Below, piece after piece: positions 37,717-46,593 of a DNA stretch of 64,000 nucleotides. The notes under the pieces were generated by a model that saw nothing but the letters and a program-made list of their open reading frames with translations, was not told where the DNA came from and searched no databases. Position 1 is the first letter of the stretch. Every line of letters begins with the position of its first letter. Position numbers and translations under genes: made by a program. The stretch covers positions 28,070 to 92,069 of the forward strand of contig DERO01000036.1 of the NCBI GenBank assembly GCA_002360945.1, given 5' to 3'. This DNA comes from Leclercia adecarboxylata (GTDB taxonomy: Bacteria > Pseudomonadota > Gammaproteobacteria > Enterobacterales > Enterobacteriaceae).

Positions 37717-38895
37717 ATGTTTGAGAAGCGTCACCGCATTACGTTGTTATTTAATGCCAATAAAGCCTATGACCGCCAGGTTGTAGAGGGTGTGGGTGAA
37801 TACTTGCAGGCGTCGCAGTCCGAGTGGGATATCTTCATCGAAGAGGATTTCCGCACCCGTACCGATAATATCAAAGAGTGGCTGGGCGACGGTGTCATCG
37901 CAGATTTTGACGATGCCGTTATCCAGCAGCTGCTGGTCGATGTCGACGTCCCCATCGTCGGCGTCGGCGGCTCCTTCCATAAGCCGGAAAACTACCCACC
38001 CGTTCACTATATCGCGACCGACAACCACGCTCTGGTAGAGAGCGCCTTTCTCCATCTGAAGGAGAAAGGGGTACACCGCTTCGCCTTTTATGGCCTGCCC
38101 GTTTCCAGCGGCAAAGGCTGGGCGGCGGAACGCGAGTATGCCTTCTGTCAGCTGGTGGCAAAGGAGAAGTATCGCGGCGTGGTCTATCAGGGGCTGGAAA
38201 CCGCTCCGGAGAACTGGCAGCACGCGCAGAATCGCCTCGCCGACTGGCTGCAAACCCTGCCGCCGCAGACCGGGATTATCGCCGTAACCGATGCCCGCGC
38301 CCGGCACGTGCTGCAGGTGTGCGAGCATCTGCACATTCCGGTGCCGGAGAAGCTGTGCGTGATTGGCATCGATAACGAGGAGCTTACCCGCTACCTGTCA
38401 CGGGTGGCACTCTCCTCCGTGGCCCAGGGAACCCGCCAGATGGGCTACCAGGCCGCCAAACTGCTGCACCGTCTGCTGGACAACGAAAACCTGCCCCTGC
38501 AGCGCCTGCTGGTGCCGCCGGTGCGCGTTGTGGAGCGTCGCTCAACCGATTACCGCTCGCTGAACGATCCGGCGGTGATTCAGGCGATGCACTACATTCG
38601 TAACCACGCCTGCAAAGGCATCAAAGTGGATCAGGTGCTGGATGCGGTAGGGATTTCGCGTTCAAATCTGGAGAAGCGTTTTAAAGAAGAGGTGGGCGAG
38701 ACCATCCATGCGGTTATTCACGCCGAGAAGCTGGAAAAAGCCCGCAGCCTGCTGATTTCGACCTCGCTTTCCATTCACGAGATTTCGCAGATGTGCGGTT
38801 ATCCATCGCTGCAGTATTTCTATTCGGTATTTAAAAAAGAGTATGACACCACGCCGAAAGAGTATCGCGATCGCTATAGTGAAGTGCTGATTTAA
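37717..38895 (+). CDS. xylR: Xylose operon activator XylR (AraC family)
   Basis: 392 residues, E. coli length. A LacI/periplasmic-binding-type xylose-sensing domain (about 5-270) is followed by an AraC helix-turn-helix pair (about 285-390: AVGISRSNLEKRFKEEVGE and MCGYPSLQYFYSVFKKEY). Activates xylAB and xylFGHR with xylose. It sits 42 nt after xylH in the same direction. Confidence 0.96.
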   Translation: MFEKRHRITLLFNANKAYDRQVVEGVGEYLQASQSEWDIFIEEDFRTRTDNIKEWLGDGVIADFDDAVIQQLLVDVDVPIVGVGGSFHKPENYPPVHYIATDNHALVESAFLHLKEKGVHRFAFYGLPVSSGKGWAAEREYAFCQLVAKEKYRGVVYQGLETAPENWQHAQNRLADWLQTLPPQTGIIAVTDARARHVLQVCEHLHIPVPEKLCVIGIDNEELTRYLSRVALSSVAQGTRQMGYQAAKLLHRLLDNENLPLQRLLVPPVRVVERRSTDYRSLNDPAVIQAMHYIRNHACKGIKVDQVLDAVGISRSNLEKRFKEEVGETIHAVIHAEKLEKARSLLISTSLSIHEISQMCGYPSLQYFYSVFKKEYDTTPKEYRDRYSEVLI

Positions 38896-38897
38896 AT

Positions 38898-38930
38898 AAA
38901 AAAAGGCCTTCCATGCGGAAGGCCTTTTTT
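38898..38930. terminator. Bidirectional terminator between xylR and bax
   Basis: AGGCCTTCC / GGAAGGCCT stem with a 4-nt loop, flanked by A8 and T6 runs. Confidence 0.92.
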
Positions 38931-38934
38931 AATA

Positions 38935-39759
38935 TTACATATGGGCGGCGATTAAGCGCTGGTTATCCTGGTACATCGCAAACAGATAGTTGTTATAGCG
39001 TTGGCCCTGGGTTGAGTAACCTTTCAGCTTATGGATCATGGTGCTTGCCGTCACTTCCTGGTCTGCTTTACGCAACTGCGCGCGCGACTTACGGAAGGAT
39101 TTGTAAGCAGGATGCGTGTTCAGGTTCACAACATACGCATTCACGGAATCTTTTACCGATTCAAACTGTGAGTAGCCTTTCACTTTGCCCGGTGCATTGT
39201 TACAACGACCTTTCGCACATTTCATGCCGAAGAGGTTGTTATTACTGCGCGCAAGCTTAGAGGTACCCCAGCCACTTTCGGCTGCAGCCATCGTTGCGAC
39301 CATGCTGCCTGGAATAATATCTACGCGCTCTAACAGCGAGTTCCACGGCACACGACGCGTGTTTCCGTTCCAGCTCACCTTATAGCGTTTTGAAATTTCT
39401 TTCAGACGCGTGCGTTCGGATGGCGACCAGCGGCTGTCGTACTGCTTGGAAATAAGCCAGTTACGATCCGCCGTAATCGCGGCATTTTGACTTGTAATGT
39501 AAGGCATTACCGTCCGGAGAAACGCTTTTTTCCTTGGTGTCCCGGAAGGGTATTTTCGCAAATCAGGAAGTGAACTACTCTTTGCACTATTGCGAGAATA
39601 CTCTTGTTTACTGCTAACCTTACTACTTGTCGTCTTTATGACGTGGGCTTTCTTACTCGTTGTATCCGTGTGCGTCTTCGCAAGCACCTCACCAGAAATT
39701 GCCATGGTGAGTAACATGAGTATCGCGGCCCCATATCGTCGAATGGGAGTCGATATCAT
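38935..39759 (-). CDS. bax: Bax, glucosaminidase-domain protein
   Basis: 274 residues. An N-terminal hydrophobic signal (about 8-28), a Ser/Lys-rich linker, and a C-terminal N-acetylglucosaminidase (GH73-like) domain with MVATMAAAESGWGTSKLAR and NLFGMKC. It is probably exported and acts on peptidoglycan; a physiological role has not been established in E. coli. Divergent from malS. Confidence 0.9.
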   Translation of the reverse strand: MISTPIRRYGAAILMLLTMAISGEVLAKTHTDTTSKKAHVIKTTSSKVSSKQEYSRNSAKSSSLPDLRKYPSGTPRKKAFLRTVMPYITSQNAAITADRNWLISKQYDSRWSPSERTRLKEISKRYKVSWNGNTRRVPWNSLLERVDIIPGSMVATMAAAESGWGTSKLARSNNNLFGMKCAKGRCNNAPGKVKGYSQFESVKDSVNAYVVNLNTHPAYKSFRKSRAQLRKADQEVTASTMIHKLKGYSTQGQRYNNYLFAMYQDNQRLIAAHM

Positions 39760-40072
39760 TAGGTCTCCTGGTCGGATAGGAACATTCCAACACCTTATTT
39801 TTTTCGTAAAATGAGAAGTGAATCTCAGATCCTAGCAAAAATAGACGAGAAGAGCATTCAAAGAAATAGTCTAAATCCGAAACCCTGTCATCTGTTAATC
39901 GCGCGTTTAAGCATCATTTTCACCAAAATGTGCTCAATATCGCAGTTAAACAGCCATCTAAGCGTGAGATCACTCACCCTCATTGCTCCTCCCTGCGCGA
40001 TAGCGCCAGGGGATGAGTTAGCCCTCTACAATAGATGGCAAACTGAGCAAAACGCTGTGACAGGAAACCGGT
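39760..40072. promoter_or_regulatory. bax-malS divergent promoter region with MalT-like boxes
   Basis: About 310 nt. GGGGATGAGT at 40009-40018 matches the MalT box GGGGA(T/G)GAGG at 9 of 10 positions. A second, inverted near match GGGAGGAGC lies at about 39985-39993, and TACAAT at 40027-40032 may be a -10 element. Spacing from box to -10 is shorter than in the classical mal promoters, so the exact promoter is uncertain. The bax-proximal part (39760-39950) shows nothing specific. Confidence 0.45.
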
Positions 40073-42103
40073 ATGAAACGTTCCGCTCTCGCTCTTCTCC
40101 TCTTGCCTGCCATGGCCAGCGCCGACTGGTCAGCACCGGGTTTTCCGACCTTTACCGCCGAAGGCTCGGGAGTCTTCACGGCACAGGCAAAGCTGACGAA
40201 GGGTACCCGCCCGCTCACGCTGAATCTTGACAAGACGTGCTGGCAGCCCACAAACGCCATAAAACTCAATGAGATGATGTCACTCAAGCCGTGCGAGGGC
40301 GCTCCGGTGCAGTGGCGTCTGTTCCGCGACGGCGATTATCAGGCACGGATCGACACCCGCTCCGGCACGCCCACTCTGATGTTGACGGTCGCCAGCGAGA
40401 GCGAAAAGGCAGTCACCAACGTAGTGCGTCAGTGCCCGAAATGGGACGGCAACCCTCTGACGATCGACGTCAGCAGCACCTTCCCGGAAGGGAGCGTGGT
40501 GCGTGATTTTTACAGCAAACAGACCGCCACCGTGCAGCAGGGCAAAATCACCCTGCAACCCGCGCCGGGCAGCAACGGCCTGCTGTTACTGGAGCGTGCA
40601 GAGACGGACAAACCCGCCCCTTTCAGCTGGCAAAACGCCACCGTCTATTTCGTTCTGACCGACCGGTTTGAGAATGGCGATCCGGCCAACGATAACAGCT
40701 ACGGACGCCATAAGGATGGCATGCAGGAGATCGGCACCTTCCACGGCGGCGACCTGAAAGGGCTCACCAGCAAACTGGATTACCTGCAACAGCTCGGCGT
40801 TAACGCCCTGTGGATCAGCTCCCCGCTGGAGCAGATCCACGGCTGGGTCGGCGGCGGCACCAAGGGTGATTTCCCCCATTACGCCTATCACGGTTACTAC
40901 ACCCAGGACTGGACCCGGCTCGATGCCAACATGGGGACGGAAGACGATTTACGCCAGCTGGTGGACGAGGCCCATCGCCACGGGATCCGTATCCTGTTTG
41001 ACGTGGTGATGAATCACACCGGTTACGCGACGCTGGCCGACATGCAGGAGTTCAAGTTCGGCGCGCTCTATCTGCAGGGTGACGAGCTGAAGCAAACCCT
41101 CGGCGAGCGCTGGACAGACTGGAAGCCTGCCGCCGGGCAGAGCTGGCACAGCTTTAACGACTACATTAACTTCAGCGATAAAGCCGCATGGGAAAACTGG
41201 TGGGGCAAAAAGTGGATACGCACCGACATTGGCGACTACGACAACCCCGGCTTCGACGACCTCACCATGTCGCTGGCCTTCCTGCCGGATCTGAAAACCG
41301 AATCCACCACTCCGTCGGGCCTGCCGAATTTTTATCGCCATAAACCCGATACCGGAGCAAAAGCCATCGAGGGCTACACGCCGCGCGACTACCTCACTCA
41401 CTGGCTGAGCCAGTGGGTACGGGACTACGGCATCGACGGCTTTCGCGTTGATACCGCCAAGCACGTAGAGCTGGCGGGCTGGCAGCAGTTGAAGGACCAG
41501 GCCAGCGAGGCGCTAAAAGCCTGGAAGCAGGCCAATCCGGAGAAAAAACTCGACGATGCCCCTTTCTGGATGACCGGTGAATCCTGGGGGCATGGGGTGA
41601 TGCAGAGTGATTACTACCGCCACGGCTTCGATGCGATGATCAATTTTGATTATCAGGAGCAGGCGGCGAAAGCCGTGGATTGCCTGGCCAACATCGACCT
41701 GACCTGGCAACAGATGGCTGAAAAGCTGCAAAGCTTTAACGTCCTGAGCTACCTCTCCTCTCACGATACCCGCCTGTTCCGCGAGGGCGACCAGCGTGCG
41801 GCAGAACTGTTGTTACTGGCCCCGGGCAGCGTGCAGATATTTTACGGCGATGAATCCGCCCGACCGTTCGGCCCGACGGGCTCCGACCCGCTGCAGGGGA
41901 CGCGCTCGGACATGAACTGGCAGGATATCAGCGGCGCGCAGGCCGCCACCGTGGCCCACTGGCAGCTACTCGGACAGTTCCGCGCCCGCCATCCGGCAGT
42001 AGGTGAAGGAACGCAGACCACGCTGACGATGCCTAAGGGCTACGGCTTTGTGCGTGAGCATCAGGGCGATAAGGTCATGGTGGTCTGGGCGGGTAATCGC
42101 TGA
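40073..42103 (+). CDS. malS: Periplasmic alpha-amylase
   Basis: Cleaves maltodextrins in the periplasm, releasing mainly maltohexaose, as part of the MalT regulon. 676 residues, E. coli length; signal peptide MKRSALALLLLPAMASA. The GH13 catalytic triad is visible in GFRVDTAKHVE (Asp), WMTGESWGHG (Glu) and YLSSHDTRLF (Asp). The gene ends just before a large imperfect hairpin. Confidence 0.96.
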   Translation: MKRSALALLLLPAMASADWSAPGFPTFTAEGSGVFTAQAKLTKGTRPLTLNLDKTCWQPTNAIKLNEMMSLKPCEGAPVQWRLFRDGDYQARIDTRSGTPTLMLTVASESEKAVTNVVRQCPKWDGNPLTIDVSSTFPEGSVVRDFYSKQTATVQQGKITLQPAPGSNGLLLLERAETDKPAPFSWQNATVYFVLTDRFENGDPANDNSYGRHKDGMQEIGTFHGGDLKGLTSKLDYLQQLGVNALWISSPLEQIHGWVGGGTKGDFPHYAYHGYYTQDWTRLDANMGTEDDLRQLVDEAHRHGIRILFDVVMNHTGYATLADMQEFKFGALYLQGDELKQTLGERWTDWKPAAGQSWHSFNDYINFSDKAAWENWWGKKWIRTDIGDYDNPGFDDLTMSLAFLPDLKTESTTPSGLPNFYRHKPDTGAKAIEGYTPRDYLTHWLSQWVRDYGIDGFRVDTAKHVELAGWQQLKDQASEALKAWKQANPEKKLDDAPFWMTGESWGHGVMQSDYYRHGFDAMINFDYQEQAAKAVDCLANIDLTWQQMAEKLQSFNVLSYLSSHDTRLFREGDQRAAELLLLAPGSVQIFYGDESARPFGPTGSDPLQGTRSDMNWQDISGAQAATVAHWQLLGQFRARHPAVGEGTQTTLTMPKGYGFVREHQGDKVMVVWAGNR

Positions 42104-42113
42104 TCGTTACGTT

Positions 42114-42146
42114 CAGAACCCCTCTCCCGGTGGGCGAGGGGTTCTG
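42114..42146. repeat. GC-rich hairpin after malS
   Basis: CAGAACCCCTC / GAGGGGTTCTG, an 11-bp perfect stem with an 11-nt loop and no T tract. Its CCCCTCTCCC...GAGGGG core resembles an intergenic repeat also seen between mtlA and mtlD. It may act as terminator or mRNA stabiliser. Confidence 0.6.
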
Positions 42147-42279
42147 CAGAATAATTCGCTACCTGATGGCAAACTGATAACACAAAACCACCCTTCTCCG
42201 TTTCCACGCTGATTTGCACCCGCGCAGTTGTAGCGTTATGGTGAGCCACACTTAGAACAAGCCCGACAGAACACCTGCT

Positions 42280-43536
42280 ATGACTTTTTCACTTTTCGGC
42301 GACAAATTCACCCGCCATTCAGGCATTACCCGCCTGATGGAGGATCTCAACGACGGGCTGCGCACACCGGGCGCCATCATGCTCGGCGGTGGTAACCCGG
42401 CACAAATTCCGGAGATGAACGCCTATTTTCAGACGCTCCTCGCGGACATGCTGGAAAATGGCAAAGCCACTGATGCGCTGTGCAATTATGACGGCCCGCA
42501 GGGGAAAACCGAGCTGCTCGCCGCCCTGGCGGAGATGCTGCGCGACAACCTCGGCTGGGAGATCGAACCACAGAATATTGCACTGACAAACGGCAGCCAG
42601 AGCGCGTTTTTCTACTTATTTAACCTCTTCGCAGGCCGACGTGCCGACGGCACCACTAAAAAGGTGCTCTTCCCGCTGACGCCGGAGTACATCGGTTACG
42701 CCGATTCCGGTCTTGAGGACGACCTTTTCGTCTCCGCACGCCCGAACATTGAGCTGCTGCCGGAAGGCCAGTTCAAGTATCACGTCGATTTTGAGCACCT
42801 GCATATTGGTGAAGAGACGGGAATGATCTGCGTCTCCCGGCCTACCAACCCGACAGGGAACGTGATCACCGACGAAGAGCTGATGAAGCTGGATGCGCTG
42901 GCGAACCAGCACGGCATTCCGCTGGTGATTGATAACGCCTACGGCGTGCCCTTCCCGGGCATCATCTTCAGCGAAGCACGTCCGCTGTGGAATCCGAACA
43001 TTGTCCTGTGCATGAGCCTCTCCAAGCTGGGTCTGCCGGGCAGCCGCTGCGGGATCATCATCGCCAATGAGAAAATCATCACCGCCATCACCAATATGAA
43101 CGGCATTATCAGCCTGTCTCCGGGTGGGATTGGTCCGGCGATGATGTGCGAGATGATTAAGCGCAACGATCTGCTGCGCCTGTCGAATGAGGTGATTAAG
43201 CCTTTTTATTATCAGCGTGTACAAGAGACGATCGCCACGATTCGCCGCTATTTGCCGGAAGATCGCTGCCTGATCCACAAACCGGAAGGGGCGATTTTCC
43301 TCTGGCTGTGGTTTAAGGATCTGCCGATCACCACCGAGCTGCTGTATCAGCGTCTGAAAAAGCGCGGGGTGTTGATGGTGCCGGGGGATTACTTCTTCCC
43401 GGGGCTGGATAAACCCTGGCCGCACACCCACCAGTGCATGCGCATGAACTATGTGCCGGACCCGGAAAAAATCGAAGCCGGGGTGAAAATCCTGGCCGAA
43501 GAGGTTGAGCTTGCCTGGCGGGAAAACGGTAAGTAA
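42280..43536 (+). CDS. avtA: Valine-pyruvate aminotransferase (transaminase C)
   Basis: 418 residues of the class I PLP aminotransferase fold, E. coli length plus one. The Schiff-base lysine lies in CMSLSKLGLPGSR and the PLP-phosphate Arg follows it; substrate-carboxylate Arg in CMRMNYVP near the end. It makes valine from 2-ketoisovalerate with alanine. Monocistronic, convergent with ysaA. Confidence 0.96.
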   Translation: MTFSLFGDKFTRHSGITRLMEDLNDGLRTPGAIMLGGGNPAQIPEMNAYFQTLLADMLENGKATDALCNYDGPQGKTELLAALAEMLRDNLGWEIEPQNIALTNGSQSAFFYLFNLFAGRRADGTTKKVLFPLTPEYIGYADSGLEDDLFVSARPNIELLPEGQFKYHVDFEHLHIGEETGMICVSRPTNPTGNVITDEELMKLDALANQHGIPLVIDNAYGVPFPGIIFSEARPLWNPNIVLCMSLSKLGLPGSRCGIIIANEKIITAITNMNGIISLSPGGIGPAMMCEMIKRNDLLRLSNEVIKPFYYQRVQETIATIRRYLPEDRCLIHKPEGAIFLWLWFKDLPITTELLYQRLKKRGVLMVPGDYFFPGLDKPWPHTHQCMRMNYVPDPEKIEAGVKILAEEVELAWRENGK

Positions 43537-43540
43537 CAGA

Positions 43541-44011
43541 TTACGCCAGATAACGCAGCCGTTCGGCGCGTAATCGGGCGGGATCGACGCAGCTCAACGC
43601 GTGAGTGGGACAAGCTGCTACACAGGCCGGTCCCGCTTCGCGATGCGCACAGCGGTCGCACTTCAGGGCCTGAACCTGCTCAGCACTCCCCGTCACCTGC
43701 ATCGCCCCGAACGGACAGGCGACCATACAGCTTTTACATCCGATACAGCGCGCCTGATCCACATGCCACACCCCCGCCTGACGCTGGATAGCCTGCGTCG
43801 GACAGACGTTGGCGCAGGGGGCATCCTCACACTGATGACAAGTGACCGCCGTGGTGAAGGTGTTACCTTTTATCACCCGGATACGGGAGATAAAACTTTT
43901 TGCCGTCACCGCCGCACAATTCTGCTCTTCCTGATGCGACACCACGCAGGCCACTTCGCAGGTGCGACAGCCAATACACTTCGCCGGGTCGGCAACAATA
44001 AACGGGTTCAT
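43541..44011 (-). CDS. ysaA: Ferredoxin-like iron-sulfur protein YsaA
   Basis: 156 residues from the ATG at 44011 (SD GGAG 6 nt upstream; an ATG at 44023 overlaps its own weak SD). Sixteen cysteines in four sets, CIGCRTCEVAC, CHQCEDAPCANVCP, CIGCKSCMVACP and CDRCAHREAGPACVAACP, can hold four [4Fe-4S] clusters as in HycB/HydN-type electron-transfer subunits. The E. coli homologue is uncharacterised. The partner oxidoreductase is not encoded nearby. Confidence 0.88.
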   Translation of the reverse strand: MNPFIVADPAKCIGCRTCEVACVVSHQEEQNCAAVTAKSFISRIRVIKGNTFTTAVTCHQCEDAPCANVCPTQAIQRQAGVWHVDQARCIGCKSCMVACPFGAMQVTGSAEQVQALKCDRCAHREAGPACVAACPTHALSCVDPARLRAERLRYLA

Positions 44012-44137
44012 CACCTGCTCCATCCTTGCTGAAAAAAGTCAGGTTGCCAGAGTGATTGGGGCGAGCGCTTTGATCAAACAGGGTAAAAGGCCCGATTTGT
44101 GCGCCCTGCCGTGAAAACTGGCCATCTGCCCCAGGAC

Positions 44138-44956
44138 TCAGGCGGAGTTAATATGCTCTTTGCAGTAGCGGCGTTTCCAGACCCCGGGCGTTAACCCGGT
44201 ATGCTTACGAAAGATCTGCCGGAAGTAGCCCGCATCGTTAAACCCACACCGCACCGCCACCTCTTTCAGCGAGACGGCATCGTTGAGCAGCAGCTTTTCC
44301 GCCGCCCGGACGCGCTGGCGGTGGATCGCCTCGGTCAGGGTCAGATTGAAGACCCGTCGGAACACCCGTCCCAGATAGTCCGCGTTGCAGTGCAGCTCTT
44401 TGGCAAGCCATGAGGTGGAGAGCGGCAGGTGAAACTGGGTGCCGATCAACTGCCGCGCCTTCCACGCCAGGTTCACTCCCGCTTCATCCGGCGGCAGTTC
44501 CTGTCCGGCCGTCCGGGAGAGTTGCTGCAGGATCAGCAGCAGAATAAATTCCAGCGCCGGGCTGCGCTGAAGCTTCTCCTGCTCGGTCAGAAACTGGCGG
44601 AAAAGCGCAACCATCGCCTGCGGATCGCCGGTTTTACCGTGCTGTTGCACCGACAGCAGCGAGCTCCAGGCGGAGGTCGGACTCTGCTCGTTGACCTCAA
44701 AATGCAGCCAGTAAAAGCGTAAATCGGCGGGAAAATCCTCGATGCCCTTATGCCGACGATGGGGCCAGAGCAGCAGGCTCTCACCGGCATGCACCTCGAA
44801 AACGCTCTCCTCCTCCTGGATCGTTAATGTCCCCTTTTCGACAAAAATTACCTCCCACGAATCAAGCCTGCGCGCCGGATGTCGCCCCACGCCCCGGGAG
44901 ATGAAATAGCCGCCATTCTGTACCCTGATCGGAAGTGCTATGGATAATTCGAGCAT
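44138..44956 (-). CDS. AraC-family transcriptional regulator of the GH127 locus
   Basis: 272 residues: an N-terminal cupin-like effector domain (about 10-150) and a C-terminal double helix-turn-helix (about 175-265: LAKELHCNADYLGRVFRRVF and VAVRCGFNDAGYFRQIFRKH). It is divergent from a sugar symporter and a GH127 glycosidase with a 226-nt shared control region, so it most likely activates them in response to an arabinose-containing ligand; this is inferred from position only. I did not recognise a named homologue. Confidence 0.78.
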   Translation of the reverse strand: MLELSIALPIRVQNGGYFISRGVGRHPARRLDSWEVIFVEKGTLTIQEEESVFEVHAGESLLLWPHRRHKGIEDFPADLRFYWLHFEVNEQSPTSAWSSLLSVQQHGKTGDPQAMVALFRQFLTEQEKLQRSPALEFILLLILQQLSRTAGQELPPDEAGVNLAWKARQLIGTQFHLPLSTSWLAKELHCNADYLGRVFRRVFNLTLTEAIHRQRVRAAEKLLLNDAVSLKEVAVRCGFNDAGYFRQIFRKHTGLTPGVWKRRYCKEHINSA

Positions 44957-45182
44957 CGCTATTCATTTTTCCGCTATTAACAGACAATTTATGACCCTTT
45001 ATTACTGATTATTAACAGGTAATTGCCTTTCGTCCCGATCTAAATCACATTTTGAGAACAAGGTCGGAATCCTCACCTTTTTATACTTTTCCCTTCCCTT
45101 GTTGAGGCCGGGGATCGGTGCAAAATTAATCGGGTACCTGACAAAACAATATAAAAAACCCGATAACCCGAGGAGTTACCTC
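44957..45182. promoter_or_regulatory. Divergent control region of the GH127 locus
   Basis: 226 A/T-rich nt between the AraC-type regulator and the symporter. A half CRP-like element AAATCACA occurs near 45041-45052. A strong SD, GAGGAG, lies 7 nt before the symporter start. Operators for the AraC protein cannot be defined by eye. Confidence 0.5.
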
Positions 45183-46583
45183 ATGACTTCCACTCCGATT
45201 ACACAGACAGAGATTGCCCGGCAGGCCATCAACGATCGCCTCTCGGTACGCGAAAAAATCGGCTACGGCCTGGGCGATGCGGGCGGGACGGTGATCACCT
45301 GTCTGATCATGAATTTTCTCACCTTCTTCTATACCGATGTCTTTGGCTTAACCCCGGCGCTGGTCGGCACGCTGTTTATCGCCCTGCGTATTTTTGACGC
45401 CATATCCGACCCGGTGATGGGGATCATTGCCGACCGCACCCAAAGCCGCTGGGGACGCTTTCGCCCGTGGCAGCTGTGGGTCGCCCTGCCGATTGGTGTG
45501 ATCGGGGTGCTGACCTTCACCGTGCCGGATGCCGGGATGGGGGTCAAAATCGCCTGGGCGTTCGGCACCTACCTGTTGCTCTCGGTGGGCTATACCGCCA
45601 TCAACGTGCCCTACTGCGCGCTGATCAACACCATGACCACCCGCCACAGCGAGGTCCTCTCCTGCCAGTCCTGGCGTTTTGTCCTGTGCGGCGTGGCCGG
45701 TTTCCTGGTCTCGGTCGGCCTGCCGTGGCTGGTCTCGGTGCTCGGCCAGGGCAACACGGCCCAGGGGTATCAGTTGGGCGTCGGGATACTGTGCGCCATT
45801 GCGGTGGTAATGTTTCTGTGCTGCTTCTTCTGGGTGCGCGAGCGCGTGCCGCTGGCGATGATGGGCAAATTCACCCTTAAGGAACACCTCGCCGGTCTGC
45901 GTAAGAATGACCAGCTGCTGCTGATGCTGGTGATGTCCTTCCTGCTGATCAACGTCTTCAACATCCGTGGCGGCGGCTACATGTATTTCATTACCTACGT
46001 GCTGGAGGGCAGCACCGCCTACACCTCGCTGTTCTTCACCATGGTGACCTTTGCCGCCATTCTCGGGGCGGTGATCGTTAACCTGCTGTCGCGCCGCAGC
46101 GATACCGTCAAACTCTACTACTACACCAACCTGGTGCTGGCGGTACTGGCGGCGGGGATGTGGTTCCTGCCCGGCGGCCCGGCGCACCAGACTCTGTGGC
46201 TGGTGGTGATCCTGGCGAACGGGGTGATCCTCGGCTTTACCCTGCCGTTGCACTTCGCGTTAATGGCCTTTGCCGACGACTACGGCGAGTGGAAAACCGG
46301 CGTGCGTTCTTCCGGGATGAACTTCGCCTTTAATCTGTTTTTCATCAAGCTGGCCTGGGCCTCCAGCGCCGGGATCATCAGCCTGGTGTTCATTTTTGTC
46401 GCCTATCAGCCGGGGGCCGGCAATCAGACCGCCGCCTCGCTGCAGGGCATCACCACCATGGAGACTCTGCTGCCTGCCCTTTTCCATCTGTTGCTGGCGC
46501 TGGCGATCCGCAAGTGCCGACTCAATAACCCGATGATGGCGCGCATTGCTACCGACCTGCGCCAGCGCCACGCTCATGCCTGA
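45183..46583 (+). CDS. GPH-family sugar:cation symporter
   Basis: 466 residues with 12 hydrophobic segments and the glycoside-pentoside-hexuronide family pattern ([20 protein letters not shown] near the start, [23 protein letters not shown] in loop 2-3). The start at 45183 has SD GAGGAG; the frame is open 28 codons upstream without homology. Substrate is inferred: with a GH127 glycosidase directly downstream (10 nt), a beta-L-arabinofuranoside or arabino-oligosaccharide is most likely. Distantly like E. coli YicJ/XynT. Confidence 0.82.
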   Translation: MTSTPITQTEIARQAINDRLSVREKIGYGLGDAGGTVITCLIMNFLTFFYTDVFGLTPALVGTLFIALRIFDAISDPVMGIIADRTQSRWGRFRPWQLWVALPIGVIGVLTFTVPDAGMGVKIAWAFGTYLLLSVGYTAINVPYCALINTMTTRHSEVLSCQSWRFVLCGVAGFLVSVGLPWLVSVLGQGNTAQGYQLGVGILCAIAVVMFLCCFFWVRERVPLAMMGKFTLKEHLAGLRKNDQLLLMLVMSFLLINVFNIRGGGYMYFITYVLEGSTAYTSLFFTMVTFAAILGAVIVNLLSRRSDTVKLYYYTNLVLAVLAAGMWFLPGGPAHQTLWLVVILANGVILGFTLPLHFALMAFADDYGEWKTGVRSSGMNFAFNLFFIKLAWASSAGIISLVFIFVAYQPGAGNQTAASLQGITTMETLLPALFHLLLALAIRKCRLNNPMMARIATDLRQRHAHA

Positions 46584-46593
46584 GGAGAACATC

